This document shows positions 32,782-43,099 of a stretch of DNA of 64,000 nt, in pieces (position 1 is the first letter of the stretch; each line of letters starts with the position of its first letter). The stretch comes from Rhodamnia argentea (taxonomy: Eukaryota > Streptophyta > Magnoliopsida > Myrtales > Myrtaceae). The notes beneath the pieces are model-generated. The model was given only the letters and a program-made list of their open reading frames with translations. It had not been told where the DNA came from and did no database searches. The position numbers and the translations under genes are program-made. The stretch covers positions 11,568,001 to 11,632,000 of the forward strand of contig NC_063157.1 in assembly GCF_020921035.1 (NCBI RefSeq), read 5' to 3'.

Positions 32782-35700
32782 ATGGAAGCCGAATCCAGTT
32801 TCTCATCAATTGCTCAGCCGGTGTTTGACGAAGACAACTACCAGATTTGGGCAGTACGCATGGAGACATACTTGGATGCTTTGGATCTTTGGGAAGCAGT
32901 GGAAGAAGACTATGAAATTCCTGTTCTTCCTAACAATCCCACCATGGCGCAGATCAAAGCACAGAAGGAGAAGAAGACGAAGAAATCAAAGGCAAAGGCC
33001 TGCTTGTTTGCTGCAGTCTCATCCAACATCTTCACTCGTATCATGTATCTAAAGTCAGCAAAGGAGATATGGGATTATCTCAAGACTGAATACGAAGGAG
33101 ATGAAAGGATCCGAGGGATGCAAGTGTTGAATCTGGTACGTGACTTTGAGTTGCAGAAGATGAAAAAGACTGAATCCATCAAAGAGTATTCTGACAGGTT
33201 GCTTAGCATTCCAAGCCGAGTCAGACTACTCGGCTCTTCTCTGCCAGAATCAAGGATTGTTGAAAAAATCCTTGTAACGATGCCTGAAAAATTTGAGGCC
33301 ACAATTACATCCTTAGAAAACACTAAGGATATGTCAAAAATCACTCTGGCAAAACTGTTGAATGCTTTATAAGCGCAAGAGCAAAGAAGAGCTATGAGGC
33401 AGGAAGGTGAAATTGAAGGAGCCTTACCTACAAAACATCATGAAGCTGACAAAAACAAGAAGAAAAAGAAGAAAAGCCAAGAGGGAAATTCAGTTTTTCC
33501 TACTTCGAGTAGCAACAAAAGCAGAAATGGAAATTTTAAGGGTAAATACCCTCATTGCCATCACTGTGGGAAGAAAGGTCACCCTCCATTCAAATGTTGG
33601 AGGAGACCTGACGCCAAATGTTCCAAATGCAATCAGCTCGGACACAAGGTAGTGATATGCAGGAATAAAAATCAAGTGCAGGAAGAAGATGCTCAAGTTA
33701 CAGACCAAGAAGAGGAAGATAAACTGTTTGTAGCCACTTGCTTCTCAAGCAGAGAATCAAATGTGAGTTGGCTGATAGATAGTGGTTGCACAAACCACAT
33801 GACTCACCATCGAAGTCTTTTCAAAGAATTGAAGCCCACGGCAATCACAAAGGTCAAAATAGGAAATGGTGACTATATTCCGGTGAAGGGAAGGGGAACC
33901 ATTGCTATCTCAACAAATTCAGGTACAAAGTCAATTTCAGATGTTCTCTTTGTACCTGATATCGACCAAAATTTGTTGAGTGTTGGTCAGCTCATTGAAA
34001 AAGGATTCAAGGTGTTCTTTGAAGATAAACTTTGCCTCATTCAAGATGCAAATGGAAATGAAATCGTCAAAGAAAAAATGAGATGCAAGAGCTTCTCATT
34101 TGAACCAACCAAGGAGGTACAAGCTGCTTATTCCACAGAGGAGAATGTGACTGAGACCTGGCACAAGAGACTAGGCCATTGTCACCTTTCAAGAATGTTG
34201 CTGATGAAGAAAAAGGAGCTGTCAAATGGTTTACCTGTCTTTGCAGACCATTTACCGAATTGTCATGCCTGTCAATTCGGTAAACAAAATAGAAATCCAT
34301 TTCCTAAATCAACTTGGAGAGCCTCTCACAAGTTGCAATTAATCCACACAGATGTTGCTGGTCCTCAAAGAACTCAATCACTCGCAGGTAGTCGGTACTA
34401 CGTTATTTTCATAGATAATTTCAGTAGAATGTGTTGGATTTTTTTCATGAAGAATAAATCAGAAGTGGCTGGCACGTTCTGGAAGTTCAAGAAAATGGTG
34501 GAGAAGCAGAGTGGTAGCAACATTCAATGCATTAGGTCTGACAATGGAAGGGAGTATACTTCAGAGCAGTTCTGTATGTTCTGTGAAGAATCATGCATCG
34601 AGCACCAACTTACCGCTCCCTACACTCCACAGCAGAATGGAGTCAGTTAGCGGAGAAACAGATACATAATGGAAATGACTCGATGCATGCTTCATGAAAA
34701 GGAGCTACCAAAGAATTTCTGGGCTGAGGCAGCAAGTATTGCGGTTTTCTTGCAGAACAGATTGCCTACCAAGGCATTAGAGGACAAAACTCCATTCGAG
34801 GCATGGTATGGCTATAAACCTTCACTCAATTTCCTTAGAGTGTTCGGTTGTATGTGTTTCTCTCACATTCCACAGGTCAAGCGTGATAAACTTGACAAGA
34901 AGTCAAAACCGGGCATCTTCGTGGGTTACAGTTCTTCCTCCAAGGCCTACAAGGTGTATCAACCTCAAACGAGGGAGATAATTGTCGGTAGAGATGTGTT
35001 CTTTAATGAAGATGAGAAGTGGAATTGGAAACAGACACAAGAAGCATCCACGAGCAAGCAGAAATCAAGTCTTCCCTTCCAAACAATAGAAGAGAAAGCA
35101 ACAGAACTATGGCAAGAAGAGTTGGAAGATGATCCACCAATCCATGGAACAAGATTGCTCTCCGATATCTATCAGAGATGCAATGTGGCCATTTGTGAAC
35201 CTGCAGGGTATGAAGAAGTTATTAAAGACCAGAACTGGAAGTAGGCAATGGAAGAGGAGTTGTCAATGATAAGAAAAAACAAGACTTGGGAGCTTGTTGA
35301 CAAACCGAAGGATAGAAAGGTTATTGGAGTAAAGTGAGTGTTCAGAACCAAGTTAAATGCAGATGGTTCAATCAACAAGTACAAGGCTAGACTTGTAGTT
35401 AAGGGGTATGCACAGATTTTTGGTGTTGATTATTCAGACACCTTTGCACCTGTGGCTAGATTGGACACCATAAGACTCTTGTTAGCAATTGTAGCTCAAA
35501 AGGGTTGGAAGGTGTTTCAACTAGATGTAAAATCTGCATTCTTGAATGGTATTTTGCAGGAGGAGATCTATGTTGAATAGCCCGAGGGATTCGTGGAAAA
35601 AGGTGAAGAGGAGAAGGTCTACTTGCTCAAGAAGGCTCTATACGGCTTGAAACAAGCACCTAGAGCATGGTATAGCAAAATAGATGAGCATCTCTCAAGC

Positions 35701-36723
35701 CTCGGATTCGAAAAAAGCATGTCAGAGGCTACTCTTTATATGAAACATAAGGGAGATGATCTGCTCATAGTCTCTCTTTATGTTGATGATCTCTTAATCA
35801 CAAGTGGTAATGCCAAGCTTGTTGAAGAGTTCAAAAGAGAAATGATGCAGATATTTGAAATGACAGACCTTGGAGTAATGACATACTTTTTGGGAATGGA
35901 GATTAAGCAGTTGGAAGATGAAGTTTTCATCTGTCAAAAGAAGTATGCCAAGGAAATTCTCAAGAAGTTTCATATGGAGGATTGCAAGGCAATGGCCACT
36001 CCAATGAATCAAAAGGAGAGCTTGAGCAAAGAGGACGGGACTGACAGAGTTGAAGAGGATTACTTTCGAAGTCTGATTGGTTGTCTAATGTACCTCACAA
36101 CATCAAGACCAGACATTTTATTTTCTGTAAGTCTCTTATCTCGTTTTATGCATTGTGCTACTGAAATGCACTTAAGAGTAGTAAAAAGAGTGGTGAGATA
36201 CATTAAAGGAACAATTGAATTTGGTGTGAAGTTTAAGAAAAGCCAAGATTTCAAGCTGTTGGGATTTTCTGACAGTGATTGGGGAGGTTCTGTGGATGAT
36301 ATGAAAAGTACCTCTGGTTATTGTTTTAGTCTTGGTTCAGGAATTTTCTCATGGTGCTCTAAGAAGCAGGAAGTTGTAGCACAGTCCACAACAGAAGCTG
36401 AGTTCATAGCAGCCATAGTAGCAGTTAATTAGGCAATTTGGCTAAGAAAAATTTTATGTGATTTGCACTTGAAGCAGTGGAACAACACGAAAATTCTTGT
36501 TGATAATCAGGCAGCAATTGCAATTTCTCACAATCCAGTCTTTCATGGGAAGACTAAGCATTTCAAAATCGAGTTTTTCTTTCTAAGGGAAGTGCAGAAA
36601 GAATGCGAAATTGCACTTGTTTATTGCAAATCAGAAAATCAGTTGGCAGATATTTTCACGAAGCCATTGCCTGTAAGCAAATTTGAAGATCTAAGGGAGA
36701 AGCTCGGGATTTGCAGCACCTAA
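32782..36723 (+). pseudogene. Copia gag-pol polyprotein with six nonsense codons
   Basis: One uninterrupted frame of 1,313 codons plus terminal stop, with no frameshift, contains gag (FDEDNYQIWAVRMETYLDAL; UBN2-type), two zinc knuckles (CHHCGKKGHPPFKC and CSKCNQLGHKVVIC), protease (WLIDSGCTNHMT), the GAG-pre-integrase HKRLGHCHLSRML, integrase with TDV and SDNG aspartates, reverse transcriptase ([31 protein letters not shown]) and RNase H (SDSDWGG; STTEAEFIAA; LADIFTKPLP). Stops: TAA 33370, TAG 34648, TAG 35242, TGA 35335, TAG 35578, TAG 36430. The TAG at 34648 lies 36 residues after the SDNG aspartate, at the catalytic glutamate of the D,D-35-E triad. At 35335 the stop replaces a conserved tryptophan and at 33370, 35578 and 36430 probably glutamine. 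Confidence 0.95.
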
Positions 36724-36726
36724 AGC

Positions 36727-36735
36727 AAGGAGGAG
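36727..36735 (+). other. Polypurine tract
   Basis: aaggaggag directly abuts the 3' LTR, as expected for plus-strand priming in LTR elements. Confidence 0.85.
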
Positions 36736-37027
36736 TGTTATAAAATTGCTTCAGTGCTGCAAGTGTTCTTTGAATACGTTTCTTTTTTCTTTAGTTTGTT
36801 TCAGTTAATAAAATCACATTGTCCTAGTCTTTAGGAAGTAGTTAGATATGTTGTTGGGATTTTGATCCATGATTCTCTCACTTTCAGTTTGTTTAGACTT
36901 TAAATTTGAGATTGAGAAATCAAATAGAAGAAGATTTCCTTGTTGGCTGCACATACGTATCTTCCTTTTCTTCTTCAGTACCAAAAACACTTCTTCAATC
37001 CTCTGTTTTTATCTTTAAACACTAACA
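36736..37027 (+). repeat. 3' LTR of the Copia element
   Basis: 292 bp, begins TG and ends CA, followed directly by the second copy of the 5-bp target duplication (37028-37032). Confidence 0.96.
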
Positions 37028-38106
37028 CACTTCACTGTGCCATACGATTTTGGAGCCGCGGCAAGGTAAAACTCGCGATTTTTTCACTCCCCAGTGAGGT
37101 GCGGTCACAAGAATGCAATGCAAGTTATGTTTCAAGTTCTGAAAGGACATGGGTTTTTCAAGTTTTCGCAATGCTCGGGTCTCAAACGAACTCGGAGCGG
37201 GGAACCCCAACCAGGCTAGGTTGGTAGTTCTGGTAATATTGTCTCTCACTATTATTGAAGCGGTCATCGTGGGAATTGTGCTCTTCCGCTGCCGTTATGT
37301 CCTGGGATATGCTTTCAGCAATGAGATGCAAGTGGTGCATTACATTGGAGTCATGACTTCTCTGATTTGTCTCTCCATCTTCATGGACAGTACACAAGCA
37401 GTCTTATAAGGTCAGCTCTTACACTTCTGCTTAAAGTTTATGAAATCGTACTCGTTACGTCTTGAGACATTCTCTCTGGAATTTGTCCTCGTCAAATGTG
37501 GTTTGGCCCTTGCTAGATATTAAGAACTTCAGTAATTTGACCACCAGTTGAAATGATTTCATCATGTCCAATGAATCAGGAGTAGCCAGGGGAAGTGGAT
37601 GGCAATGCATAGGAGCATACGTAAATATCAAGGCGTTCTATTTGATAGGACTCCCAATAGGACTGATTCTCGATTTTGTCCTGCCTCTACAAGCCAAGGG
37701 GCTTTGGATCGGTGTTGTGTCCGGAACTGCCGTGCACTCCTTTCTCTCATTACTGGAGCCACAAATTGGCAAAAGCAGGTGCTTGTTCAAAAAGCTCTTC
37801 TGTAGATGGCACGTAGTTAGACTGTGAAGTTCGCACATCTATATGACATTTAAACGAAAAACGCCTTCCACCTTTAACAAAACCTTCTGAGCAGCCCTTT
37901 TAGGAATGGCCTACCTGAATCCGGCCGTGGATCATGAAGTCTCCCAATCTAAAGTTCAAGTGGGAAGTATAAATTCCGCAGCTACATAAGTTTAATATGT
38001 CCTCGTTTAACTTATGTTGCAGGTGAACGAGACCAGGAAGAGGATATTTACACAAAATCCTCACCAAGAGCAATGTGACCCAGAGGATAGGGTTATATCT
38101 GCATGA

Positions 38107-38808
38107 CAAAATGCGAATTTCGCTTGTTGCTTTTCCCATCATTTGTTAATAGGAAATATTAGTGCTGTTCATTACTTTTAGCGGAACGCGTACAGTTGGT
38201 GTAACTTTTGAGTTGATTCCCAGTGTATGTGCAATAGTACCGTGGATGGTTTTGGCCTACTTGTACAGCTGTGAGTACTGTATCTACTTGATTCAGATTG
38301 TGTCCTCATACGTACGAGTGCATGATCAATGGATGGATTGATCAGAAAGTCGGTTTGCAAGAGCAGGGGAAGGATTAGATTAGGGTCATGAATGCATGGG
38401 GCAAACTAACACATGCAATGCTATCCTAATTTCATGGAGTTTACATTGGGAAAGGAAAGATCGCGAAGTATTTAAACTACCAAAAGAGACCGCACCCCAT
38501 GATCCTCGCTCATGAATTGTAGAATACAATGGTCCATAGTTCTTGAAATTGGAGGAGGGTTTTGATTAGAAACAAGACCTAACGAGAGATCCATGCATAG
38601 ATGGAAGACCAGGACGACTGTAACATGAACTTTTCGTTTCCATATTTCGAAAGAAGATGAACATAGCCATGGAGGACAAGATGGCTTATTAATGACATAT
38701 CAAAATATGAGGCAAGGCTCTTTTGGGCCATCCTACACAGTTTTGAGTTCTTTCTCCCTCACACCCTCCTCCTCCATATGCATCATACCATATAGAAATG
38801 GTGCCTAG
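38107..38808. other. 3' flank of MATE pseudogene A, duplicated downstream
   Basis: Text just after the stop ('gcggaacgcgtacagttgg', 'gagttgattccca', 'tgtgcaat.gtacc.tggatggt') matches 45390-45465 behind the intact MATE copy, so the duplicated unit includes about 250 bp of 3' flank. The rest has no recognised feature. Confidence 0.55.
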
Positions 38809-38820
38809 ACCATCAAGATT

Positions 38821-39030
38821 TTGCGAGAAAAGGGCAGCATTGCAATCCTCAGTGAGCTCAAGATCGAGAAGATGCCGACTTTGGAGATAGGGAAAGAGAC
38901 CCTGAGGAAGATGAATCTAAGGCAGACCCCTGCTGGTCAGATGGATCTAATGGTCGAAGCTGTGAAGATCGCAGAGGAGGATGAGGATGTTGTAAGGGCT
39001 TTACTAGAGGCCAAAATGAAAAAGGATTGA
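38821..39030 (+). CDS. Small hypothetical ORF, possibly a gene tail
   Basis: The 69-codon frame is unusually charged and helix-prone: LKIEKMPTLEIGKETLRKMN, then QMDLMVEAVKIAEEDEDVVR and a C-terminal KMKKD. Composition and codon use look coding, unlike the surrounding DNA. A diverged copy of its 5' part lies at 5831-5900. In both places the reading seems to open before the ATG (IKILREKG), so this could be the last exon of a larger gene, a retrocopy fragment or an ORF captured by a repeat. I do not recognise the family. Confidence 0.4.
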   Translation: MREKGSIAILSELKIEKMPTLEIGKETLRKMNLRQTPAGQMDLMVEAVKIAEEDEDVVRALLEAKMKKD

Positions 39031-39451
39031 GGGTGAGATTAGCAGAAAGCGAAAACAGAAAGGAGCCATTAGTTGTGCAGAAGCAAACTCCGGGGAAGAG
39101 AATTTGATTGTTTTGAAGTTTGAAGGCCTAGCGACTCTCCATTATTGGTTTTTCTTCTGTTTTCAATCTTTTCTGTTGACTGACCACATTACATGAACTA
39201 GTGAATGACCTTGAGGATGGTCTTTCGCCTCTCCTTACTATTTTTGTTGCTTTATGATTATTACAATGGGTCAGACATAAGTCAACAATAAGCATTCATT
39301 ATTTCTGAACAAGTTAGTCAAATATAAATAATATGATGGGCGCTGAGTTTTTTTCGTAACTTCTGGGGGAAAGAAAAAAAAAATTATAGTACTTCGAACA
39401 TTATTTTTGTCCCAAAAACAAGCTCCCCAAAGGTCTTGTCATACGTTCACT

Positions 39452-40400
39452 GACCATGTTGATCAACTAATCTTTGAGGAGACGATAATTAGCCAAACGC
39501 AACTTGGAGACAAACTCAAGAATATGTAGTAATTGCAAAATGTTGCATCCAGGAGCAGTCCTAAAACTGACCCAAAGAACCAGGGAAGAGGTGTCCGACA
39601 GCGAGCAAATGAGATGACAATTAACAAGAGAAGAATACGCGTAAGAACTAAAGAAGGCCACTTGCCTAGCAGCTCCAATGGTGGCAGCTTCAGTGTTGTG
39701 GTACCTCGTGCCAGCCATGTGCAGTCGAACACCTTGGCCAACTCTCATTATCCGGTGTTGCAATTGCCAGTTCTCTAGCCAATGTCACAGGCTTCAGTCT
39801 CTTTGTAAAGCCAATGTCATTGCTTAGGAACTTGGTCATGTTCTCAAGCAACAGAAATCTAAGTCATATGGGATGTTCCTAGCACCCAGGATTGGCTGGA
39901 GGACTCGAAACTCTATGCGGACAAAAGCTTATGGCGCGGGACAATTCCAGCAACTCAGAGTTTATTTTTTCAGCGCCCCCATATCTCTCATTTTCAATTG
40001 TCCTCCAGTATGCATCCTCTGGATTTTCACGGACAAGTTCCTGGAATGAATGGGCCAAGATCCTGTAATCTTGCTTGAAGCCCGAAAATACTTGATGTTG
40101 CTCATCCGTGCTGCTTGGGGCGTGACTGTCAAGCCGCTTGTTCGGTTTCTCCAAACTCAAAGCAAAGCCTGATACTACCAATGCTCCTCAGCTCCTTCTT
40201 GGTCCTTTGTTTCCACATACCTCTTTGCTGTAATCTTGTGTACAAATTGGATCTAGGCAGCATGGGCGCGGCCTTTGCCTTTGGCATCTCAGCTTAATGA
40301 GATGCTGCTCGGGTTCTATGTCGTGTTCTCTTCAGCATGCCAGGGGACATGGAATCCTCGAGTTCTTCGGATACGGATTTCCTTATGCTGCGATGATCTG
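39452..40400 (+). pseudogene. MATE transporter pseudogene C, truncated after exon 2
   Basis: The conserved MATE leader (39452-39540) is followed by degenerate exon 1 from 39582, where the start ATG is AGG, and an in-frame TGA replaces the tryptophan of the QMKW motif. Exon 1 has internal deletions. Exon 2 (about 39892-40400) retains 'ggactcgaaactctatgcgg', HIPLC and VYKLDLGSMGAAFAFGIS-type text but has small indels and lacks the 'tgagagaacccgtg' segment. Similarity ends exactly at the exon 2 donor (gatgatctg|gtca). Exons 3-7 are missing. It is the oldest-looking of the three copies. Confidence 0.88.
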
Positions 40401-41788
40401 GTCAAACTCTGTGGTTTTAGGAAATTGACTTCTTTAAGAAAGATTCTATAAATGTCAGAAATTTATGTAGAATGTCCAAAAATAAAAAGTAATCACAAGT
40501 TTCACACTAAGAATCATTCTTGCTAATGTTGCGAAAGATATTGGACTGTGGCCGAGAAGCAAGAAGAGATGAGAACAGTAACGAAAACATCGGACTAATA
40601 AAAAAAGGTCGATTACAATCTGATCTAACTAACGCTCTTTGTAGGAAAAGACCTTTATTTACTATAAATCTTCCTAATGATTCGCATTTCAAAGTTGACA
40701 AAAGATCTTGGTTCCTCTCTCTTATATTTGAGGGACCTTGACGGGCCCGAGTTTTCCTTGGGCTTTCAATCTTATCCTAGTCGGGCTTAGGTTAGGTTAG
40801 GGAGCTTGGTGGGCCAAGAAATTGGTCTTAATGGGCTTGGGTTGGGCTAAAAATCCTAAATGGGCTTTGCCGTAAAAACCAGGTTGTGCCGGTGGCATCG
40901 AGGACATGAAGTAGGCTGTCCTTAGTTTACAAGAGCCGAAGAAGTTTGGCATAAAAAAAATGAATGCAGAGCAACGGAATGACGACATATTTTTATTAGG
41001 AGTTTGATTCCAATTGATATCGACGAATGCGGATCCTTAACCTTAATGAAATGCATACATGATTCTTGATTTGTCGGTGCGGTGTCCAAGGTCCTAAAGC
41101 TACGGTATGTCTAGTTTCTAAATATGGAGGTTTGTTGACAGGATTAGGACCAGAAGGTCAAATTCTGCCGTTTAACTGAGAATTCGATTTTTAATCTTCA
41201 CGAAATGTACGGATGTCCTATATGATATGAAACCTAAGTAGTAAACCTGCCAAACGGATGGATTGGATCGGGTTTGGATCGGACCATTATAGTCCGATCC
41301 AAATTGATTCATATAACCTATTAGAACACATTTATCGCAATGCAAGTTTCTCGACCCATACTCGACTCGATCTATATTGTTAAAACACTTTGATATTTAA
41401 TTCAATACAGGAAATTTCGTTTCTTATAAATGTTTAAAAAATTACTAATTTTTATTTTTTTAAATCATTATTTATTTACTTTTTTAATAAAAATTTTCAT
41501 TATGGACAAAAATTAATATCTAAACATTGTCGTGAACGATTAATTTTTTTTTTTTTTGGTCGTTCGTTCATTTTGTAAGCGATACAAGCGATTATATTTA
41601 AAAAAATAATTTCCAAATCGCCTATTTTTTTAGGAAACAAACGCACCCTTGAGAACGAGGAAAGCGGCTCTCATCAAAATTGCAATACATAAGAGTGAAA
41701 TTGCCACTTCGATAAATGACGGCAGTCACGACTCCTCGGGAAAAAAATAAAATAAAAGAGAACCAGGAGGGACATATCCTAGGAACAA
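40401..41788. other. Intergenic with a hAT-like fragment
   Basis: A segment at 41240-41345 rich in ggatcgg/ccgatcc words resembles the interior of a hAT MITE. No ends or duplications found. The remainder is AT-rich with a T run at 41550 and no supported gene. ORFs at 41622-42203 overlap the duplicated module and are not conserved in its partner. Confidence 0.4.
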
Positions 41789-42690
41789 TATGAAGTTCCT
41801 GCAGACAATGACTTGTCAAAGACAATCCTAGGTCCAGAAACGAACCCCGTCTGATATGTTCCTGCGGAATCTCGTACGCCGTGTTGTGCTCAAAGTGCTC
41901 ATCCCTTTCATGCAACTTTGCTCCCATCCGACAGGCATACGGCAATTTGTTTACGATCCACGGTCCACCCGGCAAATGCGTGATCGTTCCGCCATGGAGG
42001 ATATATACATCGCTCCTGCAATGTCAAGACATATTTCATCCGCGTCCTCCACTCTCCCTCTCTGCGCGATTCATTACAAGGTCCGTGTGGACGAGCCCTT
42101 TTATCATTCCCTTCTCACTTTTGGTGCCACAACATACAGGAATCCAAGCATTCATACGATCTGCGAGAGTTTCCGAGTTTTTTTCGTGTTCATGATGGGT
42201 TAGCCTTTGGTGCCGCGGTTGATGTAATCAGACAGAGTTGTCTTCATCCTAGGATTTGGTATTACGCCCATGTGGTGCAGCACAACAGAAGTCCCACGAG
42301 AGCTGTTTGAATGTCTGAAACTTCATGATTTGTGCAGTACGTCCAATTGAGATCGCTTGTTTTACTGAAGGCGTGATTGTTTGGAGCTGCAAGGTAATTC
42401 TCCTTGATTTAATTAATCAAGCAGTTTTGTAAGGCTAAACAACTGTGGGTTTACAAAATACCCTTAGTTTGTTCCCCAAAGAACGAATGATTTAGAAAAC
42501 AATTCTCTAATTAATCGATGAGAAATGTTTTCATTATCGACAACATTTTGTAACTAAATATTTTCGTGGACGATGGAAATGCTTTTTGTTTATTCCTTTC
42601 TGTAAGTGATATAAGCAATCATTTTAAGACCAGAACTCATATTTGATTTTAAATTTGGCTGACGCTAAAAGACCCTCTTCTTTCAATTAA
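41789..42690. repeat. Upstream module of MATE array, copy 2 (partner 29170-31040)
   Basis: Partner blocks of 29170-30010 occur here in the same order to about 42430, then text at 42645-42690 ('atttggctgacgc.aaaa') matches 31003-31035. 'cattacaaggtccgt.tggac' at 42075 matches 30920. The order is slightly different around 42050, indicating rearrangement. Lacks the hAT MITE found in copy 1. Confidence 0.65.
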
Positions 42691-42937
42691 AATATCGGGG
42701 TCTGAGTCCTACTCTTTTTCCTATTTTGTATATGAGGACCTGAAATTATAACCGTAGATCTTTCCTCATCTCAAGGTGAAGATCCATCAACCTCATTAAT
42801 ACCAAAATTCCATAAAATGCACGTATGAATTTTGAATACTACTCCCCCGCCCCCTCCCCCCGGAATATTCTATATTACTCAAGAAAATCCTAGACTAATC
42901 AGGCTATTGTGTTTTAAAAACCTCCGATCCGTCACAA

Positions 42938-43070
42938 ACTGACCAGGTTGATCAACTAAATCTTTCAGGAGGCAATGATTAGTGAAATGCAACTTCGAGA
43001 CAAACTCAAGAATAGCGTAATAATTGCAGATTGCCTCTTCGCTCTTTCTTTTCTAAACTGTTGCATCCAT
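42938..43070 (+). promoter_or_regulatory. Conserved 5' leader of the intact MATE gene
   Basis: Contains 'ctgaccaggttgatcaacta' and 'gcaacttcgagacaaactcaag', the same leader as before the two pseudogenes. A C-rich patch lies at 42844-42861. Confidence 0.45.
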
Positions 43071-43099
43071 GAGCAGTCCTAAAATTGACCCAAAGAGCC

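Larger units (their letters stand above)
32437..37027 (+). mobile_element. Full-length Ty1/Copia LTR retrotransposon, coding-dead
   Basis: The 4591-bp element has two 292-bp LTRs (32437-32728 and 36736-37027) starting TGTTATAAAATTGC and ending CACTAACA. They differ at six positions by my count (about 2%). A perfect 5-bp target duplication, cactt, flanks it (32432-32436 and 37028-37032). Next to the left LTR is a primer-binding site; next to the right LTR is a purine tract. It sits in the same orientation as the host gene, within exon 4 of the MATE pseudogene. The internal region is one frame with gag-protease-integrase-RT-RNase H order, the Copia signature, broken by six stop codons. With structural features intact, it was probably mobilised by proteins from another copy. 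Confidence 0.97.
31306..38106 (+). pseudogene. MATE (DETOXIFICATION) transporter pseudogene A, split by a Copia element
   Basis: MATE proteins are 12-helix membrane antiporters that export or sequester organic cations, flavonoids and toxins. Exons align one-to-one with the intact copy at 43100: 31306-31536, 31617-32161, 32246-32332, 32413-32436 plus 37033-37065, 37172-37410, 37580-37778, 38023-38106. Readable motifs include LETLCGQAYG, TRVSNELGAG-type text (VSNELGAGNPNQARL) and GLPIGLILDFVL. Lesions: TAA at 32133-32135 in exon 2 (intact copy has Arg-Phe around here), a 4.6-kb Copia insertion in exon 4, loss of the AG acceptor before exon 5 (gcaa instead of gcag at 37168-37171), TAA at 37407-37409 at the end of exon 5, and a 7-bp deletion in exon 6. 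Five independent defects make it a certain pseudogene. All splice phases otherwise match. Confidence 0.93.

Noticed and set aside
32437-37027. Stop-codon reassignment or programmed readthrough explaining the six stops
   Set aside because: All three stop types occur, at unrelated places including a catalytic residue and a conserved tryptophan; decay is simpler.
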